Source: an uncultured Clostridia bacterium (GTDB lineage: Bacteria; Bacillota; Clostridia; Oscillospirales; Acutalibacteraceae). From it: 64,000 nt of DNA. Below are positions 9,610 to 18,741 of the stretch, piece by piece. The stretch spans positions 1-64,000 of the forward strand of contig CANBJR010000003.1 of NCBI GenBank assembly GCA_947369085.1, in the 5' to 3' direction. The translations under genes were made by a program, and so were the position numbers. How positions within the stretch are numbered: position 1 is the first letter of the stretch; each line of letters begins with the position of its first letter. The notes below the pieces were generated by a model. It was not told where the DNA came from and did not search any database. It saw nothing but the letters and a program-made list of their open reading frames with translations.

Positions 9610-11562
9610 CTATGAACTTTCCATATCATCAAGTACGCTGTCGATTACGGCAAGAAGCTTTTGATATGCAAGCTCCTTAGATGTGTTTTCAAGCTGTGCA
9701 GCCGCCATAGTCTGATGACCGCCGCCGCCGAGCTGTTCCATAATAATCTGCACATTCAGCTTACCATAGCTTCGTGCTGATATATTCATTCTGTTGTTGT
9801 CCTCAAAAATTACAAATGATGCGTCCACACCCTGAATTGTGAGCATTTCATCGGCAGCCTGAGCCGCCGCAAGCCTGATGTCATCTGCGTGTGTTTTTGA
9901 AACAGAAACAGCACAACCCCTGTAAATATTAGAATTACATACAATTTGTACCTTTTCGCGGTATGTATCTATACTGTCGGAGAACATTCCCTTGACAGTA
10001 AGCGTATTTGCTCCCTTTTTGCGAAGATAAGCCGCCGCTTCAAAGGTTCTGACGCCTGTTTTAAGAATAAAATTCTTTGTGTCAAGCATAATTCCTGCAA
10101 GAAGTGCATCAGCCTGCACATATCCGAGAGGCTTATCATCAAGACAGCTTATAATTTCACTGCACATTTCGGCCGCTGATGACGCAGACGGTTCGTGACA
10201 GAATACAAGCGCATTATCAATATAATTAACAGCCTTTCTGTGATGGTCGATTACAACTACCTTTTTGCACTTTTCATAAAGCTGTGCGCTTTCAAGAGAA
10301 TTTTTAAGGTGTGTGTCAACAATAATAAGCAATGATCTGGGTGTTACGCCTCTGATTGCCTCGTCAGGCGTTATAAAAACACCCGTATTAATTCTGTCCT
10401 CAACGTACGAAACAAGCTGTTTCGCCATTGATGTTTCCTTATCAATAACAATTTTGCAGTATCTGTGGAAGGTTCTTTCTATTATGCATTGGAGTCCGAC
10501 AGCCGAGCCTACGCAGTCGAGGTCGGAAAATCGGTGTCCCATAACGAACACCTTGTCACAATCAAGCGCTGCACGGCTTATCGCGTTGGCTATTACACGC
10601 ATTCTTACCTTGCTGACTTTTTCTGCCGCAGCGGCAGTACCTCCAAAGAATTCATAGCTGTTATCTTTTATTACAGCAACCTGATCACCGCCCCTGCCAA
10701 GCGCCATATCAAGTGCCTTTCGAGCATTGATTTCGCTGTCTTTTAGCGATTTTGAGCCTCGGCAAAGTCCGACAGAAATTGTTGCAAAATGATTACTTAT
10801 GTTGATTGAGCGAATTTCCTTGAGAATAGGGAATTTCTGTGAAATCATTTTTTCGACGTCCGATTCTCTGAAAATTATCATATATCGGTTAGTGCCGATT
10901 TTTTTGTAGAGCGCTCCATATTCAGCAGCCCACTTCTGAAGATTGGTTTCTACAGTCAGGCTTACCTCTGAATAAGCTTCATCTGAATCGCTTGAAAAAT
11001 CCTCCGCATTGTCAAATGTTATAATTGCTACGCAGGGCAGGCTTGACTGATATTCACGCACCATTGATTTGTAATATGTATTCTCAATAAAATGACATAT
11101 TACTCCGTCACCGACAGAAAGACAAAAAACGGTGAACTCCCTGCCGTCAACGGCAACATCCTCTCCCTCGCCGTCTTTGATTTCTTCAATATCAAAGCCC
11201 GAAAGATATGAGTTAATATTTTCACCCTCAGGGCTTTTTCCGCCGCACATTGCCTTTCGGAAACGTGCGTTGCACCAAAGAATGTCGCCCTTTGAACCTG
11301 AAACGGCAACAGGATATTTATATTTTTCAAGATGTTCGGGGTTAAGTCCCTTTATTTTTTCAGCAGCATTTTTAACTGTATTGGTAATATAACTGCGAAA
11401 ATGAAGTGATAAGACAAATACTACCGCAATTGCTGCAACTGAAATTCCAAGCTCAACATAACACAAAACAATGTTATATTCAAAGGAAGCGAATGCCATA
11501 AGCAGCATTATCACAGAAAAAATTATAAACCACGGAGTAAGCGTCCAATGCTTTTTTCTCAT
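9610..11562 (-). CDS. gdpP: cyclic-di-AMP phosphodiesterase GdpP (DHH family)
   Basis: 650 residues. GdpP hydrolyses the second messenger c-di-AMP to pApA and so tunes potassium and cell-wall homeostasis. Two N-terminal membrane segments (about 8-60) are followed by a PAS-like region, a degenerate GGDEF domain and a DHH/DHHA1 module. Catalytic motifs visible are GHRFSDLDCVGSAVG, IVDTH, VVVIDHHRKA and the DHHA1 motif GGGGHQTMAAAQ. The start was placed at the ATG preceded by AGAGGA; the longer in-frame start 17 codons earlier lies inside a strong hairpin and has no ribosome site. It follows rnj and precedes rplI-dnaB. Confidence 0.95.
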   Translation of the reverse strand: MRKKHWTLTPWFIIFSVIMLLMAFASFEYNIVLCYVELGISVAAIAVVFVLSLHFRSYITNTVKNAAEKIKGLNPEHLEKYKYPVAVSGSKGDILWCNARFRKAMCGGKSPEGENINSYLSGFDIEEIKDGEGEDVAVDGREFTVFCLSVGDGVICHFIENTYYKSMVREYQSSLPCVAIITFDNAEDFSSDSDEAYSEVSLTVETNLQKWAAEYGALYKKIGTNRYMIIFRESDVEKMISQKFPILKEIRSINISNHFATISVGLCRGSKSLKDSEINARKALDMALGRGGDQVAVIKDNSYEFFGGTAAAAEKVSKVRMRVIANAISRAALDCDKVFVMGHRFSDLDCVGSAVGLQCIIERTFHRYCKIVIDKETSMAKQLVSYVEDRINTGVFITPDEAIRGVTPRSLLIIVDTHLKNSLESAQLYEKCKKVVVIDHHRKAVNYIDNALVFCHEPSASSAAEMCSEIISCLDDKPLGYVQADALLAGIMLDTKNFILKTGVRTFEAAAYLRKKGANTLTVKGMFSDSIDTYREKVQIVCNSNIYRGCAVSVSKTHADDIRLAAAQAADEMLTIQGVDASFVIFEDNNRMNISARSYGKLNVQIIMEQLGGGGHQTMAAAQLENTSKELAYQKLLAVIDSVLDDMESS

Positions 11563-11583
11563 ATTAATCCTCTGTAAATTCGA

Positions 11584-11638
11584 GTGCTTTGAAACGAAGG
11601 TTGTATTTTTCACCTATTAAGCCTGACCGTTTCAAAGC
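11584..11638 (-). promoter_or_regulatory. structured leader element before gdpP
   Basis: A perfect 12-bp stem (TGCTTTGAAACG at 11584-11595 pairing with 11627-11638) encloses 31 nt that can form an inner AGGT/ACCT hairpin. It lies in the 134-bp rnj-gdpP gap, 22 bp before the gdpP start and 8 bp before its ribosome site. No T run follows on the minus strand, so a simple terminator is unlikely. It could be an RNA regulatory element, a processing site or an mRNA stabiliser; it is not recognisable as a known riboswitch class. Confidence 0.5.
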
Positions 11639-11696
11639 ATTTTATATAAAGTTATAAATTTTGAAACAGACGAGTAAATTCGTCATACACAAAGCG

Positions 11697-13553
11697 TTAT
11701 ACCTCCTGCAAAATAGGAAGTATCATAGGTGCACGGCGTGTTTTCTGACCAATCAGCTTTGCAACATCGTCCTTTATGCGGTTTTTGATTACACCCCACT
11801 CGTGGATGTTGTTTTCAGCGCAATCCTCAAGAATATTGAGTGAAAGCCTTTTGACCTCCTCAAGAAGTCCTTCGCTTTCACGGACATAAACAAATCCCCT
11901 TGAAACAATGTCGGGCCCGCTGATTACATGGCCGTCATAAACGTCAAGTGATGCAACAATTATTATAAGTCCGTCCTGACCGAGATGCTTACGGTCACGA
12001 AGAACTATGCTTCCTACGTCGCCTACACCGAGTCCGTCAACAAACACCTTGCCCGCCTGAACAGGCGCAAGCTCTTTCATATGATTTTCGTTGATTTCAA
12101 CAACACTGCCGACATTGCCGATAAAAATATTCTTTCTTTCCATTCCGAGATACTCGGCAAGCTCAGCGTGCTTTCTAAGGTGCTTTTGCTCACCGTGAAC
12201 GGGAATAAAGAATTTCGGCTTGACAAGGCGGTGGATAATTTTAAGCTCCTCCTGACAAGCGTGTCCCGAAACGTGAACGTCGTACATTGATTCATAGATA
12301 ACCTTACAGCCTTTTTTGAGAAGCTCGTCAACTACGTTTCCGACGGTTTTTTCGTTACCGGGAATCGGGTTTGCAGAAATAATTATGAAATCTCCCTCGC
12401 CAACCATAACCTTGCGGTGGTCTGAGTAAGCCATTCTTGAAAGCGCACTCATAGGCTCACCCTGACTGCCTGTTGTTACAAGAACAACCTGCTGCGGCAT
12501 AAACTTGTCAAGCATATCAATATCTATAATAATATTTTCGGGCACATGAAGATATCCGAGATTACGTGCAACTTCCATATAGTTGACCATACTTCTGCCC
12601 GAAAATGCAACTTTTCTGCCGTATTTTTCGGCGCAGTTGATAATCTGCTGAACTCTGTTGACATTTGAAGCAAAGGTTGCAATGATTATTCGGTAGTTTT
12701 CGGCATTTCTAAAAAGTCCGTCAAGGCTGTCCGACACCATTCTTTCGGTCGGAGTATAGCCTGTACGGTTGGCATTGGTGCTTTCGGCAAGAAGTGCCAA
12801 AACACCCTCGTCACCTACCTTTGCAATACTTGAAAGGTCAATCATATCGCCTGTAATCGGTGTACAGTCAATTTTGAAGTCGCCTGTATGAACAATTGTG
12901 CCTGCCGGTGTTTTAATAGCAAAAGCAACGGCATCGGGAATTGAATGGTTTACGTGAATAAATTTTATGCTCATACAGCCAAGCTTTATTGTATCTCCTG
13001 CATTTACAACATTGAGCTGAGTTTTATTGAAAAGGCTGTGTTCTTTAAGCTTATTGCCAACAAGCCCCAAGGTAAGCGGAGTACCGTATATCGGTACGTT
13101 TACCTTAGAAAGAAGAAACGGCAGGCCACCGATATGATCCTCGTGACCGTGAGTAAGGATTATGCCCCTTACTCTTTCATAATTTTGCTCAATGTATGAA
13201 AAATCGGGAATTACAAGGTCAACGCCCAGCATATCGCCGTCAGGAAACGCCATTCCGCAGTCAACGATTATTATATCTTTCTCACACTCAATAAGTGTAA
13301 TATTTTTTCCGATTTCATTAAGTCCGCCGAGAAAAGCAATTTTTACTGACGGCTTACGAACCGCTTTTTGTGAGCCGTTCTTTACATAAGGCTTTTTCTT
13401 GTAGCTTCTCTTTCCTTTCTGATTTGCGTCATTTCCCGAACGGTTTTGCGCATTAAACGAACCTTTTGCAAACTGTTTAGGATTGCTTTTCTTACTCTTT
13501 GAGTACCTGTTTTGCTTCACATTATATTTTTCATTTCTTTTTTCTGTACTCAC
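11697..13553 (-). CDS. rnj: ribonuclease J
   Basis: 618-residue metallo-beta-lactamase/beta-CASP RNase with endo- and 5'-3' exonuclease activity, central to mRNA decay and rRNA maturation in Firmicutes. After a basic, Lys/Asn/Ser-rich N-terminal extension of about 68 residues, the core begins KIAFLGGLNEIGKNI. Zinc motifs HGHEDHIGG, HVNHSIPDA and HTGDFKID are visible, followed by the beta-CASP region (ASNVNRVQQI, TTGSQGEPMSAL, SANPIPGNE) and HVSGHA. The start is a GTG with GGAGG seven bases upstream. Its length favours RNase J1/J of single-copy type; a second copy is not in the window. Confidence 0.96.
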   Translation of the reverse strand: MSTEKRNEKYNVKQNRYSKSKKSNPKQFAKGSFNAQNRSGNDANQKGKRSYKKKPYVKNGSQKAVRKPSVKIAFLGGLNEIGKNITLIECEKDIIIVDCGMAFPDGDMLGVDLVIPDFSYIEQNYERVRGIILTHGHEDHIGGLPFLLSKVNVPIYGTPLTLGLVGNKLKEHSLFNKTQLNVVNAGDTIKLGCMSIKFIHVNHSIPDAVAFAIKTPAGTIVHTGDFKIDCTPITGDMIDLSSIAKVGDEGVLALLAESTNANRTGYTPTERMVSDSLDGLFRNAENYRIIIATFASNVNRVQQIINCAEKYGRKVAFSGRSMVNYMEVARNLGYLHVPENIIIDIDMLDKFMPQQVVLVTTGSQGEPMSALSRMAYSDHRKVMVGEGDFIIISANPIPGNEKTVGNVVDELLKKGCKVIYESMYDVHVSGHACQEELKIIHRLVKPKFFIPVHGEQKHLRKHAELAEYLGMERKNIFIGNVGSVVEINENHMKELAPVQAGKVFVDGLGVGDVGSIVLRDRKHLGQDGLIIIVASLDVYDGHVISGPDIVSRGFVYVRESEGLLEEVKRLSLNILEDCAENNIHEWGVIKNRIKDDVAKLIGQKTRRAPMILPILQEV

Positions 13554-13670
13554 AAATTTTCCTCCATATTTTCTTTAAATTTTTCAATATATTCGGAATG
13601 AATTTTACTTTCCTGTCAAAGACGAATATTTAACGGCCATATTCAAGGGAAAATAAAATCTTCCGTTTAT

Positions 13671-13693
13671 AATCCGTAAACATCATACGGATT
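13671..13693 (-). promoter_or_regulatory. hairpin in the long rnj leader; rest of 13554-14028 non-coding
   Basis: Arms AATCCGTA and TACGGATT (8 bp, 7-nt loop) lie within the roughly 225-nt untranslated leader predicted for rnj. The whole 475-bp gap between rnj and rnhA shows no reading frame with a ribosome site. It holds this hairpin and two divergent promoters. Confidence 0.4.
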
Positions 13694-13783
13694 TATTCCC
13701 ATATTTAAGTATTAACAGCTTTATATGAAAAAAGCACTGCAAAAATATATGCACATACTGCTCCGAGTATATATATTCATATT

Positions 13784-13813
13784 ATTTTAACTCATATACC
13801 GTCTTAATGTCAA
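13784..13813 (-). promoter_or_regulatory. sigma-A type promoter for rnj
   Basis: On the minus strand TTGACA (13808-13813) is followed after 18 bp by TAAAAT (13784-13789). It would start rnj transcription near 13777, giving a leader of about 225 nt. Confidence 0.6.
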
Positions 13814-13968
13814 GGCGATAAAAGAATTATAACAATTATTTTATTTTGTGCGTGTTTTGTACGTGTAAATTCTTACAAAATTAATAGGAATTTGAATTTT
13901 GATATAAAAACCGAGGCATTTTATTAATATTATGCTCTGCTTTTGGCAAAATAATAACTAAATAATGG

Positions 13969-13997
13969 TTGCATTTGTAATTTCTGCGTATTATAAT
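13969..13997 (+). promoter_or_regulatory. sigma-A type promoter for rnhA
   Basis: TTGCAT (13969-13974), a 17-bp spacer and a perfect TATAAT (13992-13997), 31 bp before the rnhA start codon. It probably also serves the cysteine desulfurase and IscU genes downstream. Confidence 0.8.
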
Positions 13998-14028
13998 ATT
14001 AGTCGAACGTCAATAAAGGAGAATTCGC

Positions 14029-14466
14029 TTGAAACAGGTTGAAATTTTTACTGACGGCGCTTGCAGCGGAAATCCGGGTCCGGGAGGCTGGGGCGCAGTC
14101 CTGCGCTACAACGGTCACGAACGTGAGCTGTCGGGCGGCGAAGCAAATACAACTAACAACAGAATGGAGCTTTCAGCGGTAATTAACGCCCTTGACGCAC
14201 TCAAGGAACCGTGCAAGGTTACGCTGTACAGCGACTCCCAGTATGTGTGCAACGCATTAAAGCTTGGTTGGGCCAAAAAGTGGAAGGCTAACAACTGGAT
14301 GCGCAACAAAAAAGAACCTGCGCTGAACCCCGAGATTTGGGACAAGCTTTTAAAGCTCTGCGACATTCACACGGTTGATGTTATATGGGTAAAAGGTCAT
14401 GCCGGTCATCCTGAAAACGAGAGGTGCGACCGACTCGCTGTTGCAGCGGCACAGCAATATGCATAA
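14029..14466 (+). CDS. rnhA: ribonuclease HI
   Basis: 145 residues, the usual length for RNase HI, which degrades the RNA strand of RNA-DNA hybrids. All catalytic residues are present: D9 ([17 protein letters not shown]), E47 (NRMEL), D69 (YSDSQ), H124 (VKGHAGH) and D134 (ERCDRLA). The basic handle [10 protein letters not shown] is also present. The start codon is TTG, with AAGGAG eight bases upstream. The desulfurase gene starts 20 bp after its stop. Confidence 0.97.
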   Translation: MKQVEIFTDGACSGNPGPGGWGAVLRYNGHERELSGGEANTTNNRMELSAVINALDALKEPCKVTLYSDSQYVCNALKLGWAKKWKANNWMRNKKEPALNPEIWDKLLKLCDIHTVDVIWVKGHAGHPENERCDRLAVAAAQQYA

Positions 14467-14486
14467 ATAAAGCGAAGGTGATATAT

Positions 14487-15680
14487 ATGAGAAATATTTA
14501 TGCCGACAACTCGGCTACAACTGCTCTTGCACCGTCGGTGCTTGAAAAAATGATGCCCTATCTCACCGAGGTTTACGGCAATCCCTCAAGTCTTTACCGT
14601 ATCGGCGGCAAGGCAAAGGAAGCTGTTGAAAATTCAAGAGCTAACATTGCAAAAAATCTCGGAGCGGCTTCTCCGAGTGAGATTTTCTTTACTTCGGGCG
14701 GAAGCGAGTCCGACAACTGGGCTTTAAAGGGCGTTTGCCACGCTCTTAAATCGAAGGGCAAAAAACACATTATTACTTCAAAATTTGAGCATCACGCTAT
14801 TCTTCACACGTGCAATGCGCTTGAAAAGGAAGGCTTTGAAGTAACATATCTTGATGTTTATAAAAACGGTATTGTTAAACCCGAGGACGTTGAAAACGCT
14901 ATTCGTGAGGATACAGCCATAGTATCTATTATGTATGCCAACAACGAAATCGGTACAATTCAGCCGATTGCCGAGATTGGCGCAATCTGCAAAAAGCATG
15001 GCGTTTTGTTCCACACCGACGCTGTTCAGGCAGCAGGATTTGTAAGAATTAATGTAGTTGAGCAGAACATTGATTTGCTTTCAATGACTGCTCACAAAAT
15101 TCACGGTCCTAAGGGCTGCGGCTTGCTTTATGTAAGACGCGGTGTTAAAATAGATAACCTTATAGAAGGCGGCGCTCAGGAGAGAAACAGACGTGCAGGC
15201 ACAGAAAACGTTGCAGGCATAGTCGGTCTTGACGCAGCGCTCCAGCTTTCGGTTGACACAATGGACGAAAGAAACGCAAAACTTGAAAAAATGCGTGACA
15301 GACTTATTGACGGACTTCTAAAAATTGAGCGTTCGAGAATTAACGGCGACAGAGTTCACCGTCTGCCGGGCAACGTAAATATGTGCTTTGAGGGAATTGA
15401 GGGTGAAAGCCTTTTGCTTAAGCTTGACCTTTGCGGAATTTCCGCTTCGTCAGGTTCAGCCTGCACTTCCGGAAGCCTTGATCCAAGCCACGTTTTGCTG
15501 GCAATCGGTCTACCCCATGAAATTGCTCACGGCAGTATGCGGCTTTCATTCTCTGACGAAAACACCGAGGAGGATATTGATTATATTCTTGAAAAAGTAC
15601 CTGAAATTGTCAGTTATTTAAGAGCAATGTCACCGCTTTGGGAAAAAATTAAAAAAGAAGAAGCGGCTCAGAACTCTTAA
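14487..15680 (+). CDS. cysteine desulfurase (NifS/IscS type)
   Basis: 397-residue PLP enzyme that removes sulfur from cysteine as a persulfide for iron-sulfur cluster assembly. It begins [14 protein letters not shown]. The PLP lysine is K204 ([12 protein letters not shown]), the cofactor-stacking His is H102 (KFEHHAILH), and the catalytic cysteine C326 lies in SSGSACTSG, a class I (NifS/IscS) loop. The ATG follows GAAGGTGAT; an in-frame ATG 21 codons earlier lies inside rnhA without a ribosome site. The IscU-type scaffold 40 bp downstream is its likely partner. No iscR-like regulator or HscAB is nearby. Confidence 0.95.
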   Translation: MRNIYADNSATTALAPSVLEKMMPYLTEVYGNPSSLYRIGGKAKEAVENSRANIAKNLGAASPSEIFFTSGGSESDNWALKGVCHALKSKGKKHIITSKFEHHAILHTCNALEKEGFEVTYLDVYKNGIVKPEDVENAIREDTAIVSIMYANNEIGTIQPIAEIGAICKKHGVLFHTDAVQAAGFVRINVVEQNIDLLSMTAHKIHGPKGCGLLYVRRGVKIDNLIEGGAQERNRRAGTENVAGIVGLDAALQLSVDTMDERNAKLEKMRDRLIDGLLKIERSRINGDRVHRLPGNVNMCFEGIEGESLLLKLDLCGISASSGSACTSGSLDPSHVLLAIGLPHEIAHGSMRLSFSDENTEEDIDYILEKVPEIVSYLRAMSPLWEKIKKEEAAQNS

Positions 15681-15720
15681 TTAATATATATTATATAAAA
15701 TCAAGGAGGTTTAAAATATT

Positions 15721-16149
15721 ATGGCATATTCCGAGAAGGTTATGGATCATTTTGCAAACCCCCGCAACGTAGGCGAAATTGAAAACGCTGACGGTATCGG
15801 CGAGGTTGGCAACTCCAAATGCGGAGATATTATGAAAATGTACATCAAGGTTGAAGATGATGTTATTACCGACGTTAAGTTCAAAACCTTTGGCTGCGGT
15901 GCCGCAATTGCAACAAGCAGTATGGCTACCGAAATGATTAAAGGCAAGTCAATAGGTGATGCGCTCAAGCTTACTAACAAGGCTGTTATGGAGGCACTTG
16001 ACGGGCTTCCGCCAGTAAAGGTTCACTGCTCCGTGCTTGCAGAGCAGGCTATTAAAGCCGCTATTTCTGATTACTATACAAAGAAGGGAATTGACCCTGA
16101 ACCATTTGTCGGAAAGGTTCCCGAATGCGATGAGTGCGGTTGTCACTAA
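15721..16149 (+). CDS. iscU: iron-sulfur cluster assembly scaffold IscU/NifU
   Basis: 142-residue scaffold on which the [2Fe-2S]/[4Fe-4S] cluster is built using sulfur from the upstream desulfurase. The three cluster cysteines are C34 (NSKCGD), C59 (TFGCGAA) and C103 (KVHCSVLA), and the conserved D36 is present. A short C-terminal tail adds C136, C139 and C141 (ECDECGCH), absent from Proteobacterial IscU. AAGGAGG lies ten bases before the ATG. A strong terminator follows. Confidence 0.95.
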   Translation: MAYSEKVMDHFANPRNVGEIENADGIGEVGNSKCGDIMKMYIKVEDDVITDVKFKTFGCGAAIATSSMATEMIKGKSIGDALKLTNKAVMEALDGLPPVKVHCSVLAEQAIKAAISDYYTKKGIDPEPFVGKVPECDECGCH

Positions 16150-16173
16150 TTAAAGTTTAATATGTAAAATTTC

Positions 16174-16206
16174 GGACTGCTCATTTTGTATGGGCAGTCC
16201 TTTTTT
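16174..16206 (+). terminator. terminator of the rnhA-desulfurase-iscU operon (copy 1 of a 33-bp repeat)
   Basis: A 9-bp stem (GGACTGCTC pairing with GGGCAGTCC, one G-T pair) with loop ATTTTGTAT, then six T. The same 33 bases recur exactly at 21677-21709. Confidence 0.9.
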
Positions 16207-16274
16207 CATTTACATAAACGTCAGATAGCTTACATATACTCAGTAGATAATAAATTTTTTAATTTTTTTCTGAT

Positions 16275-16299
16275 ATTGCATAAATTTATGCAATTTTTT
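16275..16299 (+). terminator. 20-bp perfect palindrome followed by six T
   Basis: ATTGCATAAATTTATGCAAT (16275-16294) is self-complementary and runs into TTTTTT. It resembles an intrinsic terminator, yet the iscU operon already ends 70 bp earlier and no gene lies between. The rest of 16207-16490 is non-coding apart from a promoter. Confidence 0.5.
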
Positions 16300-16429
16300 C
16301 GATTTTAGACGCATAAGTGAGAGGAGGCTGAAATCTATCAGATCAACAGTAACATACAAAAGCACAGCCTGACATAAAACAGTTTAGTTAACGTGTAAAA
16401 CAAACACCGTATTTGGGGATTACGTGCAT

Positions 16430-16459
16430 TTGACAGTTCAAAAGTTGATAATTTAGATT
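16430..16459 (+). promoter_or_regulatory. possible promoter for the LVIVD/tail-fibre-like gene
   Basis: A consensus TTGACA (16430-16435) is followed after 18 bp by TAGATT (16454-16459), a weak -10 element. It lies 31 bp before the start codon. Confidence 0.45.
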
Positions 16460-16490
16460 CTCTCAAATAAAATGTGAAAGGAATTTTTAA

Positions 16491-18563
16491 ATGTCAGAAA
16501 ATTATAATTTGGAACAAACAGACGAGATATTAGAGGAGGAAACCACAACTAATACCTCAGAAAACAACACAGAAGATAAAAACGGCGACACAGGCGCAAA
16601 AATAGGAACAGACGATATTGCTGACGGAGCGGTAACAAGTGACAAAATCTGTAACGGAGCAGTAAGCAGGGACAAACTGTCTGATGCACTCATTGAAGAA
16701 ATAAACCACTTGTCATTAGACGCCAAAGAATTTGATTTTATTGATGTTTTGCCTGAGGCAAATAAAGGAGGATATTTTTACCATGCATTGACCGGTCAAA
16801 TGCACAAATCAGAAAAATATCAGGGAGCGCATTTGGACGTTATTCCGGGAGAAGTATATCGAATATCTGCAAGGGCAGCGGATTATAACTACTGCGTACA
16901 GTTTTATTCGAGATATAATTCAGACAGCGACTTTAAGTTACTCAGCCAGTACGGTACTTTGTCAACAGTATATCATGATGAAATAATCACGGTACCCAAG
17001 GGTGCAACATATATGGGAGTATGTTCACATAATACTAATAACTTAGAAGAATACAACTTAAAGTTTGAAAGGTGCGTGCCGATAAATTTAAAATCATTAA
17101 AAGAAGAACAGAAAAAAATTTCTGTAGAGCAGATAGCAACTCTTCCACAGTATATGAGTCTACCCGCTCCTATTACAGCCCGTGCAATTTGCGTTGACGG
17201 CAAATATTTATACCATTCAGGCAACAGTACTTATTTCAATGATATTACTTTAGACTATAAAGAAAATAAAGGTAAATATGATAACAACACTATCTTTAAA
17301 GTTACAAGTAACAATAGTACTACAGCATATAAAACAGGTCACAGTTATCCAATATCAAAAACAGATATTTCAATTGAGTGTGCTCCAAAAACAGAACTGT
17401 CTAATATCGGTGGACATGCTCTTCCCAATGAGATAAATAAAGATGATCCAAACTATATAAACAACACGAAAGAAAAAACACCTTTTTATCCTCGAAATAT
17501 GTCTATGTGTAACGGATATTTATATGTACCGTACCGTGACGCCTCTCCAGGTTCCGCTAGCAAAGTAAGAGCAGATATAGGCGGCTATCTTGATATTATC
17601 GATTTATCAGATCCTGAATGCAAATGCGTTAAAACAATTGCTTATAGTAGAGACGAAATATCGTCGGTAGATAATCAAAATATTCCTGAAAATATAGTTA
17701 TGTATTTTGGCAAGTGCTGTCACACTGCAACATATACCGATGGAGATAATAGTTACCTATGTTTAACCCAACAGATGGGCGGTTGGATACTGTACGATAT
17801 TTCGAAAAGAGATGATAGTACAATTAACGAAACAGAACCGAAACGAACAAAATTTGAAGAACTCTATAGATTTGATAACCGTGTTGCTTCTTACACAGAC
17901 AATCACGGCGATAATGCGGGAAAAGGCTTTGCAGAATTTCAGCAAGCCGTATTCTTCAAAAGTAACAATGTGCTGTATCTGGCAATAGCAGGATATGACC
18001 GTGATTTGTGTACAATCTACGATTTGTCAAATCCAAGTGCACCACAGGAAGTTTTCGGATATCATAGCGGCAACAATCAATGTAACCTTCGCTCTATTGC
18101 CAAAAATCTTACCGAAACTCAAAATGAAGAGCTTAAAGATAAATATCTTCACACAATGGGAATTACCTACAGAGACAATTATCTTTATTGTACAATCGCT
18201 CCCGAGCCAAATGCATTGAAAGAAAAGGATACTTTACATGCTTTTGAAGGTGTAGCTGTTATCAATGTTTCTGATATGAACAATATTAAAGTATCGGTAT
18301 TCCAAATGCCCAAAGAAGACAACTGCGAAGTAAATACCGGTGAACCGTCGCCTTCAAGCATAGCAGTAAATTCAAGACATCTGGTTATGGACAATGCAGA
18401 AAAGGGAATTTCAGTTTGGTCACTTGAAAATCCTGCGCAACCAAGATACTTAGGCTGTCTGAATACAGGTGAAACAGTTTGCAGCGTATATATGACTGAC
18501 GACGGAAGAACGTTTGCAGGTAATAAAGACAACGGAAATATTACTATGTTCAGAGGATTATGA
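16491..18563 (+). CDS. phage tail-fibre-like / LVIVD beta-propeller protein, function unknown
   Basis: 690 residues. Residues 1-36 are acidic and low in complexity. Residues 38-70 hold a GAVTSDKI / GAVSRDKL repeat pair like those in phage tail-fibre collars. Residues 81-190 (GGYFYHALTG through YMGVCSHNT) look like the jelly-roll modules of tail fibres. From about 220 on there are repeated blades such as GGYLDIIDLSDP, GGWILYDISK, LCTIYDLSNPSAP, VAVINVSDMNN and ISVWSLENPAQP, typical of LVIVD beta-propellers. There is no signal peptide or membrane segment, so export by the general route is not evident. AAAGGA precedes the ATG. It has its own promoter and a hairpin behind it. Architecture is seen; function is not. 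Confidence 0.7.
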   Translation: MSENYNLEQTDEILEEETTTNTSENNTEDKNGDTGAKIGTDDIADGAVTSDKICNGAVSRDKLSDALIEEINHLSLDAKEFDFIDVLPEANKGGYFYHALTGQMHKSEKYQGAHLDVIPGEVYRISARAADYNYCVQFYSRYNSDSDFKLLSQYGTLSTVYHDEIITVPKGATYMGVCSHNTNNLEEYNLKFERCVPINLKSLKEEQKKISVEQIATLPQYMSLPAPITARAICVDGKYLYHSGNSTYFNDITLDYKENKGKYDNNTIFKVTSNNSTTAYKTGHSYPISKTDISIECAPKTELSNIGGHALPNEINKDDPNYINNTKEKTPFYPRNMSMCNGYLYVPYRDASPGSASKVRADIGGYLDIIDLSDPECKCVKTIAYSRDEISSVDNQNIPENIVMYFGKCCHTATYTDGDNSYLCLTQQMGGWILYDISKRDDSTINETEPKRTKFEELYRFDNRVASYTDNHGDNAGKGFAEFQQAVFFKSNNVLYLAIAGYDRDLCTIYDLSNPSAPQEVFGYHSGNNQCNLRSIAKNLTETQNEELKDKYLHTMGITYRDNYLYCTIAPEPNALKEKDTLHAFEGVAVINVSDMNNIKVSVFQMPKEDNCEVNTGEPSPSSIAVNSRHLVMDNAEKGISVWSLENPAQPRYLGCLNTGETVCSVYMTDDGRTFAGNKDNGNITMFRGL

Positions 18564-18601
18564 TTAATAAGTAAATAATATTTTCTCAAATAATATCTAA
18601 A

Positions 18602-18635
18602 CTAAAGCGGCAGTTATATATAGCTGTCGCTTTAG
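18602..18635 (+). terminator. hairpin after the LVIVD-type gene
   Basis: Arms CTAAAGCGGCAG and CTGTCGCTTTAG (12 bp with one G-T pair) are 39 bp after the stop. There is no clear T run, so termination strength is uncertain. Confidence 0.6.
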
Positions 18636-18682
18636 CACTTGTTGCTAAAAATAAAATGTAAAATATATTTATTATATATGTA

Positions 18683-18711
18683 TTGCATATTGTAAAATAA
18701 TGTGATATAAT
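18683..18711 (+). promoter_or_regulatory. sigma-A type promoter for the BspA-like gene
   Basis: TTGCAT (18683-18688), 17 bp, TATAAT (18706-18711), 30 bp before the ATG. Confidence 0.8.
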
Positions 18712-18741
18712 TGTAACAACAAAATAAGGAGCGGTAATATT

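Noticed and set aside
16275-16299. The 20-bp palindrome as an attachment site
   Set aside because: It has no second copy in the window and no integrase nearby; the T run makes a terminator-like role more likely.
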